From NCBI GenBank assembly GCA_044227705.1, contig JBGAWE010000006.1:1-49009 (forward strand): 49,009 nt of DNA, read 5' to 3'. The DNA is from JANOQP01 sp044227705 (GTDB lineage: Bacteria; Bacteroidota; Bacteroidia; Chitinophagales; Saprospiraceae). The position numbers and the translations under genes are program-made. Shown in pieces: positions 17,448-27,300 of this stretch. Each line of letters begins with the position of its first letter. The first letter of the stretch is position 1. The notes below the pieces were generated by a model, which saw only the letters and a program-made list of their open reading frames with translations, made no database searches and was not told the origin of the DNA.

Positions 17448-17612
17448 TATGACCAAACTGCGGAATAGGGCGCCGCTTCTGCGGTCAATCATGCCGTTTC
17501 TGCGGTTTTCAATGTCGTTTCTGCGCCTTAAACATGGCGCAAATGCGTCCTATGACCTTTCTCCGGGTTCTGGAGCATGGCCTTTCTGCGGTTTGCTATG
17601 ACTTTTTTGCGG
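17448..17612 (+). repeat. Iteron array of the replication origin
   Basis: Seven to eight degenerate copies of a 16-bp word, consensus TATGACCTTTCTGCGG. The TGCGG ends fall at 17463, 17484, 17505 and 17526 (exactly 21 bp apart), then about 17548, 17566, 17591 and 17612. The best copies are 17448-17463, 17490-17505, 17576-17591 and 17597-17612. A period near two helical turns places Rep monomers on one face of DNA, as in iteron plasmids. Confidence 0.82.
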
Positions 17613-17684
17613 AATGCGCCGAGATTTTGGCCCAGGCGCGGTTTGATTATGACCGCAAGCTGAGTTGTTTTCATAAAAAGGTCA

Positions 17685-17714
17685 TTGCTTTGTGGGCGCG
17701 GCAAAGTGCCTTTG
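17685..17714 (+). promoter_or_regulatory. Candidate promoter of rep
   Basis: TTG at 17685-17687, 19 bp, then TGCCTTTG at 17707-17714, one mismatch from the Bacteroidota -7 consensus TAnnTTTG. An alternative is TTG at 17665 with TTGCTTTG at 17685. It lies just after the iterons, so Rep binding could repress it. Confidence 0.35.
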
Positions 17715-17738
17715 CCGGTTCAAAAACCAACGTCCGCC

Positions 17739-19178
17739 ATGGCCGAGAACGCGACGCCGACACGCGACCTCATCGTTTCCTCCAACGAGCTTATCCACGC
17801 GAAATACCACTTCAGCCTGTGGCAGAAGCGCGTCTTCATGTACTTCGTCTCGCAGATCGGGAAGGAGGACAGCGAGTTCCGAATGCAGAAGGTGTACATC
17901 GCCGACCTCGTCCGATTCTTCGAGAGCGACCAGAACGGGACGGTTACGGACATCATCGAGAACGTCCCGCGCCAGCTCTACGAGACCTCCATCCAGGTGC
18001 CGAGCCGCGACCTTGACGGCAACGAGCGCTTCGGCGAGGTCCGCCTCATCACGAAGTACACCAAGCCGCAGGACAAGAAGCCGGGCAACGCCTACATCGA
18101 GCTGAAGTTCAACGAGGACCTCAAACCGCACCTCATCGACCTCAAGAAGCAGTTCTCGAAGTACGAGCTGCGCTACATCGTGCACCTCCAAAGCTCGCAC
18201 GCCATCCGCATCTACGAGATTCTGAAGAGCCACCAGTACCAGAAAACCATCGACCTCGACGTGGACTACCTCAAAATCATCCTGGAGGTGGCCGACAAGT
18301 ACAAGCTCTACGGCGACTTCAAGCGCAAGATCATCGACAAGGCGCAGACCGATTTGGCGCAGTACTGCGACATTGCCTTCTCTTACAAGGAGATAAAGGC
18401 GGGCAAAAAGGTGGTCACGCTGCGCTTCACCATCCTCGAGAACCGGCCCGGCGAGCGGGGCAAGAACGCCCCCTCCCCCACCCCGCCCGGTGCCAAGAAC
18501 GCCCCCCAACCAACCCCTGACGCACAGGCAGATGCCGAACGCGACCTTGTTTTCATGGAGGTTCAGGCCGTCGCCGTCGGCGAATGGGGCGTAAGCCCGA
18601 CGCGCTTGCTCGACCTCATCCGGGCGCACGAGCCGGAGGCGGTCCGGCAGGCCTTCCGCGTTACCAAGCGCCGGGCGGCAGCTGGCAATTTGACCAGCCC
18701 GGCGGGCTTCTTTGTCGAGGCTGTCCAACAAGGTTTCACCGACGAAGTCGAGGCAAAACGCGCCGCCCGCCAGCGCGGCCCTGTGCCGGAACAGGCCGAA
18801 CGGGATGCCAAACTGGCCAACCTCCAGGCCCAGCTCGATGCCCAACTCGATGCGATGCGGGGCGAGATAAACATCGTGATTCGCCGCCTCGTGGAGGCCG
18901 ACGGGGCCGTCCGCGCCCGGGCGATGGCGGTCGTGGCGGAAACGCCGAACCCTATCTTGAAAAAGGAAATTGACCGCCTCGGCGGCGAGCCCACGGCACA
19001 GGATTTCCGCGACAACCCCAAGCTGCGGGAGGCCGTCGTCTGGGAAATCGTGGGGCAGAACGCGCCCCATTTCGCGGAGGTGCGGAAACAGTTTGGGCCG
19101 TTGGTGGCCCCGCTCGTCAAGGTCTTGGGGAAGAAGCCGACGCGGTTCGAGGCGTTGCGGTTTCTGGGCTTGGATTGA
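17739..19178 (+). CDS. Replication initiator protein, Rep_3/RepB family (iteron plasmid type)
   Basis: A 479-residue plasmid-type initiator that binds iterons and opens the origin. The N-terminal half shows the family pattern of two winged-helix domains: IVSSNELIHAKYHFSLWQKR, MYFVSQIGKED, LPQLY-like RQLYETSIQVP, then KPHLIDLKKQFSKYELRYI and SHAIRIYEILKSHQY, which strongly resembles Rep_3 (PF01051) proteins. After about residue 250 comes a Pro-rich linker and a long, charged, Ala-rich C-terminal extension (about 200 residues) not typical of the roughly 300-residue family and of unknown role. I chose the ATG at 17739, not the in-frame TTG at 17685, because the candidate promoter overlaps the latter. 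Iterons lie directly upstream and partition genes converge on it from the right. Confidence 0.9.
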   Translation: MAENATPTRDLIVSSNELIHAKYHFSLWQKRVFMYFVSQIGKEDSEFRMQKVYIADLVRFFESDQNGTVTDIIENVPRQLYETSIQVPSRDLDGNERFGEVRLITKYTKPQDKKPGNAYIELKFNEDLKPHLIDLKKQFSKYELRYIVHLQSSHAIRIYEILKSHQYQKTIDLDVDYLKIILEVADKYKLYGDFKRKIIDKAQTDLAQYCDIAFSYKEIKAGKKVVTLRFTILENRPGERGKNAPSPTPPGAKNAPQPTPDAQADAERDLVFMEVQAVAVGEWGVSPTRLLDLIRAHEPEAVRQAFRVTKRRAAAGNLTSPAGFFVEAVQQGFTDEVEAKRAARQRGPVPEQAERDAKLANLQAQLDAQLDAMRGEINIVIRRLVEADGAVRARAMAVVAETPNPILKKEIDRLGGEPTAQDFRDNPKLREAVVWEIVGQNAPHFAEVRKQFGPLVAPLVKVLGKKPTRFEALRFLGLD

Positions 19179-19215
19179 CTTTAGACGGCGTTTTCATCGA
19201 GAGCATAAACGGGGG

Positions 19216-19269
19216 TTTAGTAAATAATACCGATACTAAATAATTTTGTGTAAAATATTATTTACTAAA
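19216..19269. repeat. Perfect 14-bp AT-rich inverted repeat between rep and par genes
   Basis: Arms TTTAGTAAATAATA (19216-19229) and its exact complement (19256-19269) flank a 26-bp spacer. It lies where the rep and par transcripts converge. No T-run follows, so a protein-binding or centromere-like role is as likely as termination. The same words recur upstream of parA. Confidence 0.75.
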
Positions 19270-19304
19270 TGCACAAAGATTACGGCTGCCGGAGGCAGTT
19301 TTTC

Positions 19305-19601
19305 TCATTTCCCCTTCCGGGCAGAGATGTCCTTTTCGAGGATTCCGACGATGAACTCGCGCATCGTGATGTCGTGCTCGACGCAGTGGAGCTTGATGAA
19401 CTTGAACATGTCGACCGGCAAATCAAGGCTGATTTTGCGCACCGAGGGTGGGGTGGTGGCGGGTTCCTCCGCTTGTTTCGGCTTGTGGATCGCCTCGACG
19501 GCGCGCTCGACGATGGGCTTCATCTCGGTCTGCGGGTTCTTCACCACGACCGGTTTGGCGGGCAGTCCGAGGTTTCCGATGTTGAACTTTTCCTTGCTCA
19601 T
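19305..19601 (-). CDS. Small ribbon-helix-helix partition protein (ParG-like) downstream of parA
   Basis: A 98-residue protein with an unstructured, Pro- and charge-rich N-terminus and a C-terminal segment (RKISLDLPVDMFKFIKLHC ... MREFIVGILEKDI) that fits a ribbon-helix-helix DNA-binding fold: a short beta strand with alternating residues followed by two helices. Type Ib partition systems pair a short ParA with such a small protein, encoded just downstream, which binds the centromere and represses the operon. Its position 40 bp after parA supports that role. The family assignment is from fold pattern and context, not from a strong motif. Confidence 0.75.
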   Translation of the reverse strand: MSKEKFNIGNLGLPAKPVVVKNPQTEMKPIVERAVEAIHKPKQAEEPATTPPSVRKISLDLPVDMFKFIKLHCVEHDITMREFIVGILEKDISARKGK

Positions 19602-19641
19602 TTGATGGTGATTTGCTGTTGGAGAGGCCGCTTTGGCCTGT

Positions 19642-20298
19642 TCAGAACGCTTTGATTAGGTTGTAGATGGCCGCTTTGTCGAGCACCTCTCGGGTGAGTC
19701 GGACGACCTCGTCGCGGGCTTTTGGGTCGGTTCCCTCATAGGTTCCCTTGCCGTCGATGGCCGTTTCGGCGTATGCTGCCCGGCGGTGGATCACGGTGTC
19801 GAGCACCTCGATACCCAGCTCGCGGATGGCGTCGGCCATGCGCTTGTAGACGTTCGCAGAGGGCATGAACTGGTTGATTACGAAGAAGGCCGGGATGTCC
19901 CCACGGAACTCCCGCGCTTGGTCGAGCCGCTCGAAAAAGGGCTGCATGGCCCTGAAATCGTGCGCACTCGGCAGTATCGGGATGAGCAGCAAATCGCAGG
20001 CGATGATGATGCGCGTGGTCATTTCCGACAGCGACGGGGTGCCGTCGATGATGACGGCGTCGTAGTCGCGGTGGAGGTTGTCGACGGCCTTTCCGAGGGC
20101 CTTTGGGTCGGTCGCTCCGACCACCGTGACGGACGGCAAATGGTCGGGCCTGACACCGCTCCAGGCGAGGGAGTTTTGGTTCGTGTCGGTGTCCACAAGG
20201 CAGGTTTTGAACTCCATGTGGGCGAAGCAGACCGCCAGGTTTTGGCTCAAGGTGCTCTTTCCGACACCGCCTTTCAGGTTCGAGACAGCTATTTTCAT
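19642..20298 (-). CDS. parA: ParA-type partition ATPase (type Ib, ParF-like)
   Basis: A 218-residue Walker-type ATPase that segregates low-copy replicons. The deviant Walker A is NLKGGVGKSTLSQNLA at the N-terminus with the two signature lysines, Walker A' is CLVDTDTNQNSL, and Walker B is DAVIIDGTPSLSEM. The protein lacks the N-terminal DNA-binding domain of longer ParA proteins, which places it in the short ParF/type Ib group. The downstream ribbon-helix-helix gene is its likely partner, and AT-rich repeats immediately upstream are a candidate centromere/operator. The ATG at 20298 precedes the first beta strand directly. Its presence argues that this DNA is, or was, a stably inherited plasmid or secondary chromosome. 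Confidence 0.93.
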   Translation of the reverse strand: MKIAVSNLKGGVGKSTLSQNLAVCFAHMEFKTCLVDTDTNQNSLAWSGVRPDHLPSVTVVGATDPKALGKAVDNLHRDYDAVIIDGTPSLSEMTTRIIIACDLLLIPILPSAHDFRAMQPFFERLDQAREFRGDIPAFFVINQFMPSANVYKRMADAIRELGIEVLDTVIHRRAAYAETAIDGKGTYEGTDPKARDEVVRLTREVLDKAAIYNLIKAF

Positions 20299-20353
20299 GC
20301 TCTTGTATTTCGCGGCAAGGGTAGGGAAATGCCGGGTTTATTTATATTTAAGT

Positions 20354-20388
20354 GTAAATATTATTTTTTATTGAGCGTAAATATTATT
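20354..20388. repeat. Direct AT-rich repeats upstream of parA (candidate centromere/operator)
   Basis: GTAAATATTATT occurs at 20354-20365 and 20377-20388, 23 bp apart, starting 56 bp upstream of the parA start. Type Ib partition sites usually lie just upstream of parA. Confidence 0.6.
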
Positions 20389-20558
20389 GAAAACGGCTTT
20401 TTTGGCCACTGGTTTCGCCTTCTTGCACCGCAGCAGAAATGCATAAATAATATGTAATAATTACTCATTTATTCTTTTATTAGCCAATTTTGAGAGCGCG
20501 ACAACTCCTTGTGAGTGAAACAAAGCTGTGGAAGTGAGGCAAAAAGAGTGCATAAATA

Positions 20559-20570
20559 GTAAATATTATA
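20559..20570. repeat. Outlying par-type AT-rich repeat
   Basis: GTAAATATTATA, one mismatch from the word repeated upstream of parA. Confidence 0.45.
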
Positions 20571-20610
20571 GCCAGTTTTGGACAAAAAAGATAGGCTGAT
20601 AAAGATTGAT

Positions 20611-20626
20611 TATGACCATTTTGCGG
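20611..20626 (+). repeat. Outlying iteron copy
   Basis: TATGACCATTTTGCGG, close to the consensus of the array at 17448-17612 but 3 kb away on the far side of the partition genes. Confidence 0.65.
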
Positions 20627-20776
20627 TGCTTTTTGAATTTTTTTTGGGTGGTCGGGTGTTTTTTTTTTCTGCGAGCAACGGTGTGGAGCGTCGAGGAAAA
20701 ACATGGCCGCAAGAGCCAGAGTAGGGTAGGGCGGCTGATGTGGACATTATTTCAATAAACGAGCAAATATTTTCGA

Positions 20777-20803
20777 GTAAATATTATTTAGTAATTTACT
20801 AAA
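20777..20803. repeat. AT-rich repeat fused to a short palindrome
   Basis: GTAAATATTATT (20777-20788) runs into TTTAGTAATTTACTAAA (20787-20803), a palindrome with 8-bp arms that shares its arm sequence with the inverted repeat at 19216-19269. The par-type words therefore bracket the whole partition locus. Confidence 0.6.
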
Positions 20804-21063
20804 CGCGGATATAATCAACTTTATTTGGTGCAAATCGTTGAAAATCAATCACTTAAAAATTAGTCAGCACTATCAGCAAATGAGCAAGCGGCCAAGAGCT
20901 GGTTTAGGGGGTTCAAAATATCACTTAACAATAAAAGCACGGACTGGCGAACCGCGATCCAATTGCCGATTTCGACCGCAATCTGCCCAAGAATCTCGAC
21001 GAAAAGAGCCGTTTCGTGGGCAACGAAAGGCATCGGAGCAAAGTATTTTTGAACGGCGTGGGT

Positions 21064-21092
21064 TTGTTTTCTGGAGGCCCTGTCTATCTTTA
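21064..21092 (+). promoter_or_regulatory. Candidate promoter of the giant adhesin gene
   Basis: TTG at 21064-21066, 18 bp, TATCTTTA at 21085-21092; seven of eight bases match the Bacteroidota -7 box TAnnTTTG. Transcription would start near 21100, giving an untranslated leader of about 210 bases that contains a small ORF. Confidence 0.45.
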
Positions 21093-21131
21093 CCCCGTTA
21101 AGTTTTAATCGCTACCAAGCTAATCTCATCG

Positions 21132-21316
21132 TAATCTCATGATTCGTTTCGACTTTGGTTCGAAGGCCTGTTGTTTTACGGGCCGTGTTTTCGCCGAAAA
21201 AATTTAACTCAATCGCATCTCCTGCGCTGGGCCTCGTCGCCCGGTCGCGGGTTTTCTATTTTGAACGTAATCCATTTCGGAGCCTTTTAATAAACAATTT
21301 TTATAATCTCATGATT
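21132..21316 (+). repeat. Duplicated 13-bp translation-start context
   Basis: TAATCTCATGATT occurs at 21132-21144 and 21304-21316, each time containing an ATG followed by ATT. The second copy carries the start codon of the giant adhesin. Confidence 0.7.
21139..21207 (+). CDS. Possible 22-codon leader ORF upstream of the giant adhesin
   Basis: A short frame starting ATG ATT CGT TTC and ending at TAA (21205-21207). It begins inside a 13-bp sequence (21132-21144) that is repeated exactly over the real start codon (21304-21316), so both starts have the same upstream initiation context. Whether it is translated is unknown; it may be a leader peptide or the relic of a start-site duplication. Confidence 0.3.
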   Translation: MIRFDFGSKACCFTGRVFAEKI

Positions 21317-24300
21317 GCAACGACTACACCGAAAGGTCCGCAGCTTTTCAACGGCCAAGCTCTCAAGGGAGCGGCCGCGCGGATGGTCTTCAGCCTTTTG
21401 CTTTCCGCCGTCTGCTGGGCGGTTCCGCAGCAACTCACCGCAGGCACCCACAAGGGCGGCCACGATGAGGATGTCGTTTGCGGCACCGTTTCGGTTGTCC
21501 CTGGCAACATCACCGTCAACCTTGGTGCCTCGGGCATGGCACTCATGCCGGGCTTCTACGACCCAAGCACCGCACCTCCGGCTGGTACGTTCTACCTGCC
21601 GGGCGTGACCACGACGGTGGGCCAGTTCCTATTCTATTTTAAAGACGCGGCGAAGACCATGCCCGCCTTCCCTGGCAACTACACGTTCGACTGCTCCCAA
21701 ACTGCGGGCCTGGTCAACCTCTGGGTTGTCTCCGCTGGGAACGCTGGCGAGGCGGCGAGCTGCTCGGCGACAATGCTGGTCATCGACGTCAACGACATCA
21801 CGCCTCCGATGATCACCACCTGTCCGCCGAACACCACGTTCAGCTGCTCGTCGACGATCACCCCGGCTTACAGCCTTGTCCCTGCTGGAAGCCTTGCGGA
21901 CTTCACTACTGCTGGCGGTGTGGCAAGTGACAACTGCACGACCATCACCGCCACCTACCAAGATGGCGCACAAGTGCCGGGGATGTGTGTCAACAAATTC
22001 TCCTTCACGAGGACGTGGAGGGTGACCGACAACTCGGGCAACACCACCACCTGCACCCAGACCATCAACGTCAGCGACAACGTCGCCCCGACGACCACCG
22101 GCACGGCTGGCGTGCTCACGCTCAACTGTGCGACGGCGGACGCCGCCGGCATCCAGCTCTGGATTGACAACAACACCAACCCGGCCGCGAACCCCAACGC
22201 GCTCAACGCGGGTACTGTCGCAGGCTTCATCTCCAACACGGGCGGCACGCTCGATGCTTCCGATGCCTGCTCGGGCAACATTGTCACCATCACTCCCACC
22301 TTTGCCACCGGCGCGCAAGTTCTCGCCAATATGCCCCCAGCCTGCTCGGGTGCGCCGCGTGTCGTCAACGTGGTCTTCCAGGTTTCGGACGGGTGCGGCA
22401 ACATCGTTGACGTGATTGGCCAAGTGGTTCTCAACGACATCACTGCCCCGACGGCCGTGGCTCCGGCCGACTTCACCGTCACCTGCGATGTGCTTCCTGC
22501 GCCGACCCTCACGACGGCATACGTCACGGGCAGCGACGACTGCACACCGTTGGCCAACCTCGTTGTCACTTCGAACACGGTCGCGCAGGTCGGAACAGGC
22601 AACGGCTGCCCAGGTACGCCGAAGCGGTACGATCGCACCTACACGGTCACCGACTGCTCGAACAACTCGTTCACCGTCACGCAGGTCATCACCTTCTTGG
22701 ACAACGTCGCTCCAACTTGGACGACCAGCCCCAGCCCGCTGACCTTTGCCTGCGACGCGGCGAATATCGCCACGACCATTCAAGCATGGATGGATTCGCA
22801 CGGCACGACCGGCCTAGCGACGGACAACTGCCCGGCCAACACCATAACCTATCAGATAAATATCCCTGTCCAAGTGGGTGTCGCGGTGGCAATCACCAAC
22901 GCGACCGCTGCCCAGATCGCTTCGACAGTGAATGCCCAAGTCTGCGCGGGCGGCATGAAAACAATCACGGTCGACTTCATCCCGAGTGACCCGTGCGGAA
23001 ATGTCGGCGCGACCATGTCGGCGACCGTCACCCAGACGGACTTCACCGCGCCGACAATCACCGGCGTTCCGGCCAACACGACCGTCAACTGCGCAGCGGC
23101 CGTGCCGGTTCCGAACGCGGGCGGCGTAACATCCTCCGACAATTGCAGCGGCATTGCATCGACGCTGAACGTCATTGGCCTGAACACCGACAACGGTGCC
23201 GCTGGCTGCCCGGCCACTCCGCGCATCATCACCTATAGATATAGGGTGACCGATGGGTGCGGCAACACGGCCGATGCCACCCAGACCATCACGCAGGTCG
23301 ACAACAGTGCACCGACTTTCACCGTGGCCCCGGTCGATTTCACCATCGACGGTTGCGCTGCGACGGCTTCTGTTGATTTGGCACCTTGGTACACACAGAA
23401 CACCACCGACGGCGACGGTCTTCTTGCCGAGGGCACCGACGACAACGGCGGTGCTCCCTGCGTCGATGCGAGTATCACAATCACGGCCAACAAGTCGCTT
23501 GCCCAAATCGAGGCTGACCTCATCGCTGCACCCTGCAATGCGACCACTCATCTGCGCTCGACGACCGTCGCTTTCACGCCGGTTGACGACTGCGGAAACA
23601 CGGGCACGCCAGTCACGGTCAACGTCAGCGTCCGCGACATGGTCTCGCCGACCATCACCGGCCCGTCGCCGCTGCCTGGCGTCTCCGTCCAGTGTGCCGC
23701 GGCAATTCCTGCTCCGAACCCGGCACTGGTGACGGCGACGGACAACTGCACGTTGGTCGCCAACCTCACCATCGCGACGTTGAGCAACACCAACAACGGC
23801 GGCACGGGCTGTGCCGCCATGCCGCTTGTCACCACGCACACCTATCAGGTGACCGACCAGTGCGGCAACACCGCGACGGTCTCGCAACAGATTACCCAAA
23901 TCGACAACATCGCCCCCAACCCGCTCTGCACGACCGTGCCTTTGACGAAAGACCTCTCCTCCGCCCTCGACGGCGCGGGCACGGTCACGGTCAATGCCAG
24001 CGACTTCAACAACGGCAGCACCGACAACTGCACGGCCAACAATGGCCTGCTCACCTTTGAGATTGCCCGCGAGACCGCGGAAGGCTCGGGCCTTTACAGT
24101 CCCTTTGCCGCCACACAGACTTTCACCTGCGCCGACATCCCGGACATCGCCAACTGTGGCGCGGGCTTGGCCAACACGGCCAACCTTCGCATCCAGTTCC
24201 GTGCGATCGACCCCTGCGGCAACGTCTCCAGTGCCTGCTCCGGCCCCGGCACTGCGGTGATCATCCGCGACGTGACGGCCCCGGTCATTGGCACCGTCGC

Positions 24301-27300
24301 CGCTCCCTGCCCGGCCAACTTCTCGGTCAACACGAGCACCAACGGCACGGGCGACTGCTCCGGCCAGGCCTCTTGGACCCGCCCGGCGGCCGCCGACAAC
24401 TGCTCCGTCATCTGCTTGCAGGAGATGATTGAAAAAGAAAACGGTGCTGGTTGGAACACCATCCAAGCGGCCACGACGGTCACTGGCGGATCGGCCGCGA
24501 CCCTCACGGTCTCCAAAGGCATTCTCTGCACCGACGACACCTACCGCGTGACCTACACGGCGAAGGACGAGCACGGCAACCTGGCCTCGCAGTGCCAGTT
24601 CATCATCACGGTGGTCGACAACGAGGCCCCCGTCGTGACGTGCAACGGTGCCAACCAGACCTACAACCTCAACGCCGTCGCGGGCGACTGCTACCAGTTC
24701 TTGAGCTGGCTGCGCCCGACGGCGACCGACAACTGCGCCCCGCCGAACGGCCCCTGCTCCGCCCCGACCATCACGGTCAACGCGGTCAGCAACCCGCCCA
24801 GCCCCGGCAACGTCATCATCAACCAACTCAGCGGCAGCCCTGACTATGATGGTGCCCTCTTCCCGGTCGGCCAGACCGTCGTGACGTACACCATCACCGA
24901 CATGACGGGCAACGTCAGCTTCTGCACGATGACGGTCAACGTCGCCGACGTGGACGCGCCGACTGTCATGTGCGCGCCGAACTTCACGGTCAACCTCGAC
25001 CCGAATGGCACGAAGACCATTTGCTTCAACGACCTCACTTTGGCCAATGCCGACAACTGCATGGTCGTCACCAAGCAAATCAAGCTCGGTGCGGGCGCGT
25101 TCACCTCGTCGTGCATCACGCTGACCTGCGCCAACCTCGGGCAGAACGTATTCATGGCCCAAGTCTGCGACGGCGCGGCTCCGACCCCGAACTGCAGTGT
25201 CCCCTGCTCGGTGACGGTCACCCTGACCGACGCTGTTGACCCCGGCTTTGCCGACTGCCCGGCCGACATCGCCGGGACGACCGGTGCGGCCGTCACCTGC
25301 GACACCACCATAAATCTGCCCATCCCGACGGTCTACGCCGCCGGTTGCGGCTCGACAGTGAACGCCACGTTCGTCTCCGCCACCTACATTGATGGCACCC
25401 GTCAGGCCATTGGCTCGCCCGTCGTTGTGACCATCAACGGCGCGGCGGTTCCCCCGGCCGTTCCGGCCGTCGCGACGACGACCGCCGTCGGCACCTTCCC
25501 GGTCGGCACGACGACCACCCGTTGGAAATATGAGTACACCGACGCGGGTGGCACCCTGCACACCATCTATTGCAACTACAACGTCGTCGTCACCGACAAC
25601 GACAAGCCGGTCATCACCTGCCCGGCGGCCGTCGCCAACCTCTCGTGCCAAGACCCGATGCCCGCGCCGCTGACCATCGCGGCCTTCACGGGCGGCACGC
25701 TGACCGACAACTGCGGCGTGACCCAGCTCCTTTTCTCGGATCTCGACAACGGTTACACCGTCTGCGCGGCCGACCCGGCCCGCGTCGTCACGCGCACCTA
25801 CACCGCCTTCGACGCGGCTGGCAACTCGAACACTTGCGCCCAGACGTTCACTTGGGTCGACGACGTCGTTGCCCCGACGCTCTCCGCCGTCACCGATTTC
25901 AACGGCACTTGCGCCGCTGAAGTCCCGGCGGTTCCGGTCGTCACGGCCTCCGACAACGTGGGCGGCTGCGCCGGCGTGACCATCGATTATGAAGAACTGC
26001 TCACCGGCCCGGCCGGCACGGGCGTTCCTGCCTGCGTCAACCAGTTCCGCATCACCCGCTCGTGGGTGGCGACGGATGCCTGCGGCAACACCGCCAGCAC
26101 CGTCCAATTGGTCATGGCTGCCATCCCTGCCCCGGCCGTCGTGACGGCGACCGACAACTGCTCGCCCGCGCCGAACGTCACCCTCACGGAGACGGAGGAT
26201 CCCGGCCCGCAGAACTGCGCCAACAGCCGCATCCTCACTCGCACTTGGCGCGCGACCGACGTTTGCAACAACACGTCGACCTTCACGCAAACCATCACGG
26301 TCAACGATAACACCCCGCCGACCATCACGCCCGTTGTTGGCGACATCAGCTTGGTCTGTGCCAACTTGGTGGCCCCGGCCCCGGTGCTCACCTTCTCCGA
26401 CAACTGCACGGTCGTCTTCATGGAGATGAACGAGTCGATGCTTCCGCTGCTGACGGGCGAGTTCTGCGCCAACAAGTTCCGCCTCGTCCGCACTTGGAAG
26501 GCGACCGACGGCTGCGGCAACGTCTTCAACACACAGCAGACCGTCACGGTCAACGACGTGACGGCACCGGTCTTGAGCAACGTCCCGATCGATGCGACCG
26601 TCACCTGCGCCAACAGCATCCCGGCCCCGGCGGCCGTCACGGCCTCTGACTTCTGTGGCCCGGTCGTGCTTGGCTTCACGGAGTACACCATCCCCGGCAC
26701 CTGCAACAACCGCTACTCCATCGTCCGCCTGTGGCGGGCGACCGACGATTGCGGCAACACGGCCACGGCCAGCCAGCAAATCACGGTCATCGACAACACG
26801 GTGCCGACGCTCATGAACGCTGGTGTGCCGGTCGCTCCCGCCAACCTCAACCCGAGCCTCACCTTCCAGTGCGCTGCCCAAGTGCCCGGCCCGCCGACCT
26901 TGACGGCAACGGACAACTGCGGCACCGACGTGGTGGTTGAATATTACGAGACGACACAGTACTTCAACTGCGTCGATCACTTCGTCGTCACCCGTGTCTG
27001 GACGGCGACGGACAACTGTGGCAATCAGGCGAGCTATTCGCAGGTTGTCACGGTCAACGACACCCAAGCTCCGGGCTGGAACGAGCCTGCTCCGACGACG
27101 CCCATCAACTTGCAGTGCGGCAGCGCGGTTCCGGCCGTGCCGACGCAAACGGCGACCGACAACTGCGGTGCGCCCATCTTCGTCGACTTCAGCGAGGTGA
27201 CCGACCCGGGCACCTGTGTGAACGATTTCATCATCACCCGCACGTGGACGGCCCAGGACGGCTGCGGCAACCAGACCCAGCGCATCCAGGTCATCAACGT

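Larger units (their letters stand above)
16800..17738. other. Origin-like intergenic region upstream of rep
   Basis: About 940 bp between the divergent adhesin and rep genes, with no credible gene. Its right half carries an iteron array (17448-17612) plus two reverse copies (17145-17160 and 17260-17275). Iterons next to a Rep_3-type gene are the normal layout of an iteron plasmid origin. No convincing DnaA box was seen in the intergenic part; an imperfect one (TTATCCACG) occurs inside rep near 17791. Confidence 0.65.
20299..21310. other. AT-rich intergenic region between parA and the giant adhesin
   Basis: About 1 kb with much lower GC than the rest. It holds several copies of GTAAATATTATT-like words, one further iteron (20611-20626), long T runs near 20640-20670 and the promoter and leader of the giant gene. 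Open frames of 74 codons (minus, 20480-20704) and 87 codons (plus, 20838-21101) show no domain or plausible start and are not called. The region may serve as an origin-unwinding or centromere region. Confidence 0.6.

Noticed and set aside
17788..17800. DnaA-box-like TTATCCACG
   Set aside because: One mismatch to the consensus and inside the Rep coding region; it could be coincidental codon use.
20480..20704. 74-codon minus-strand frame between parA and the adhesin
   Set aside because: Consists largely of T-run and AT-rich translation (KKKTPDHPKK) and overlaps an iteron; no recognisable protein.
20838..21101. 87-codon plus-strand frame before the adhesin promoter
   Set aside because: TTG start, basic low-information sequence, and it runs into the promoter of the giant gene.
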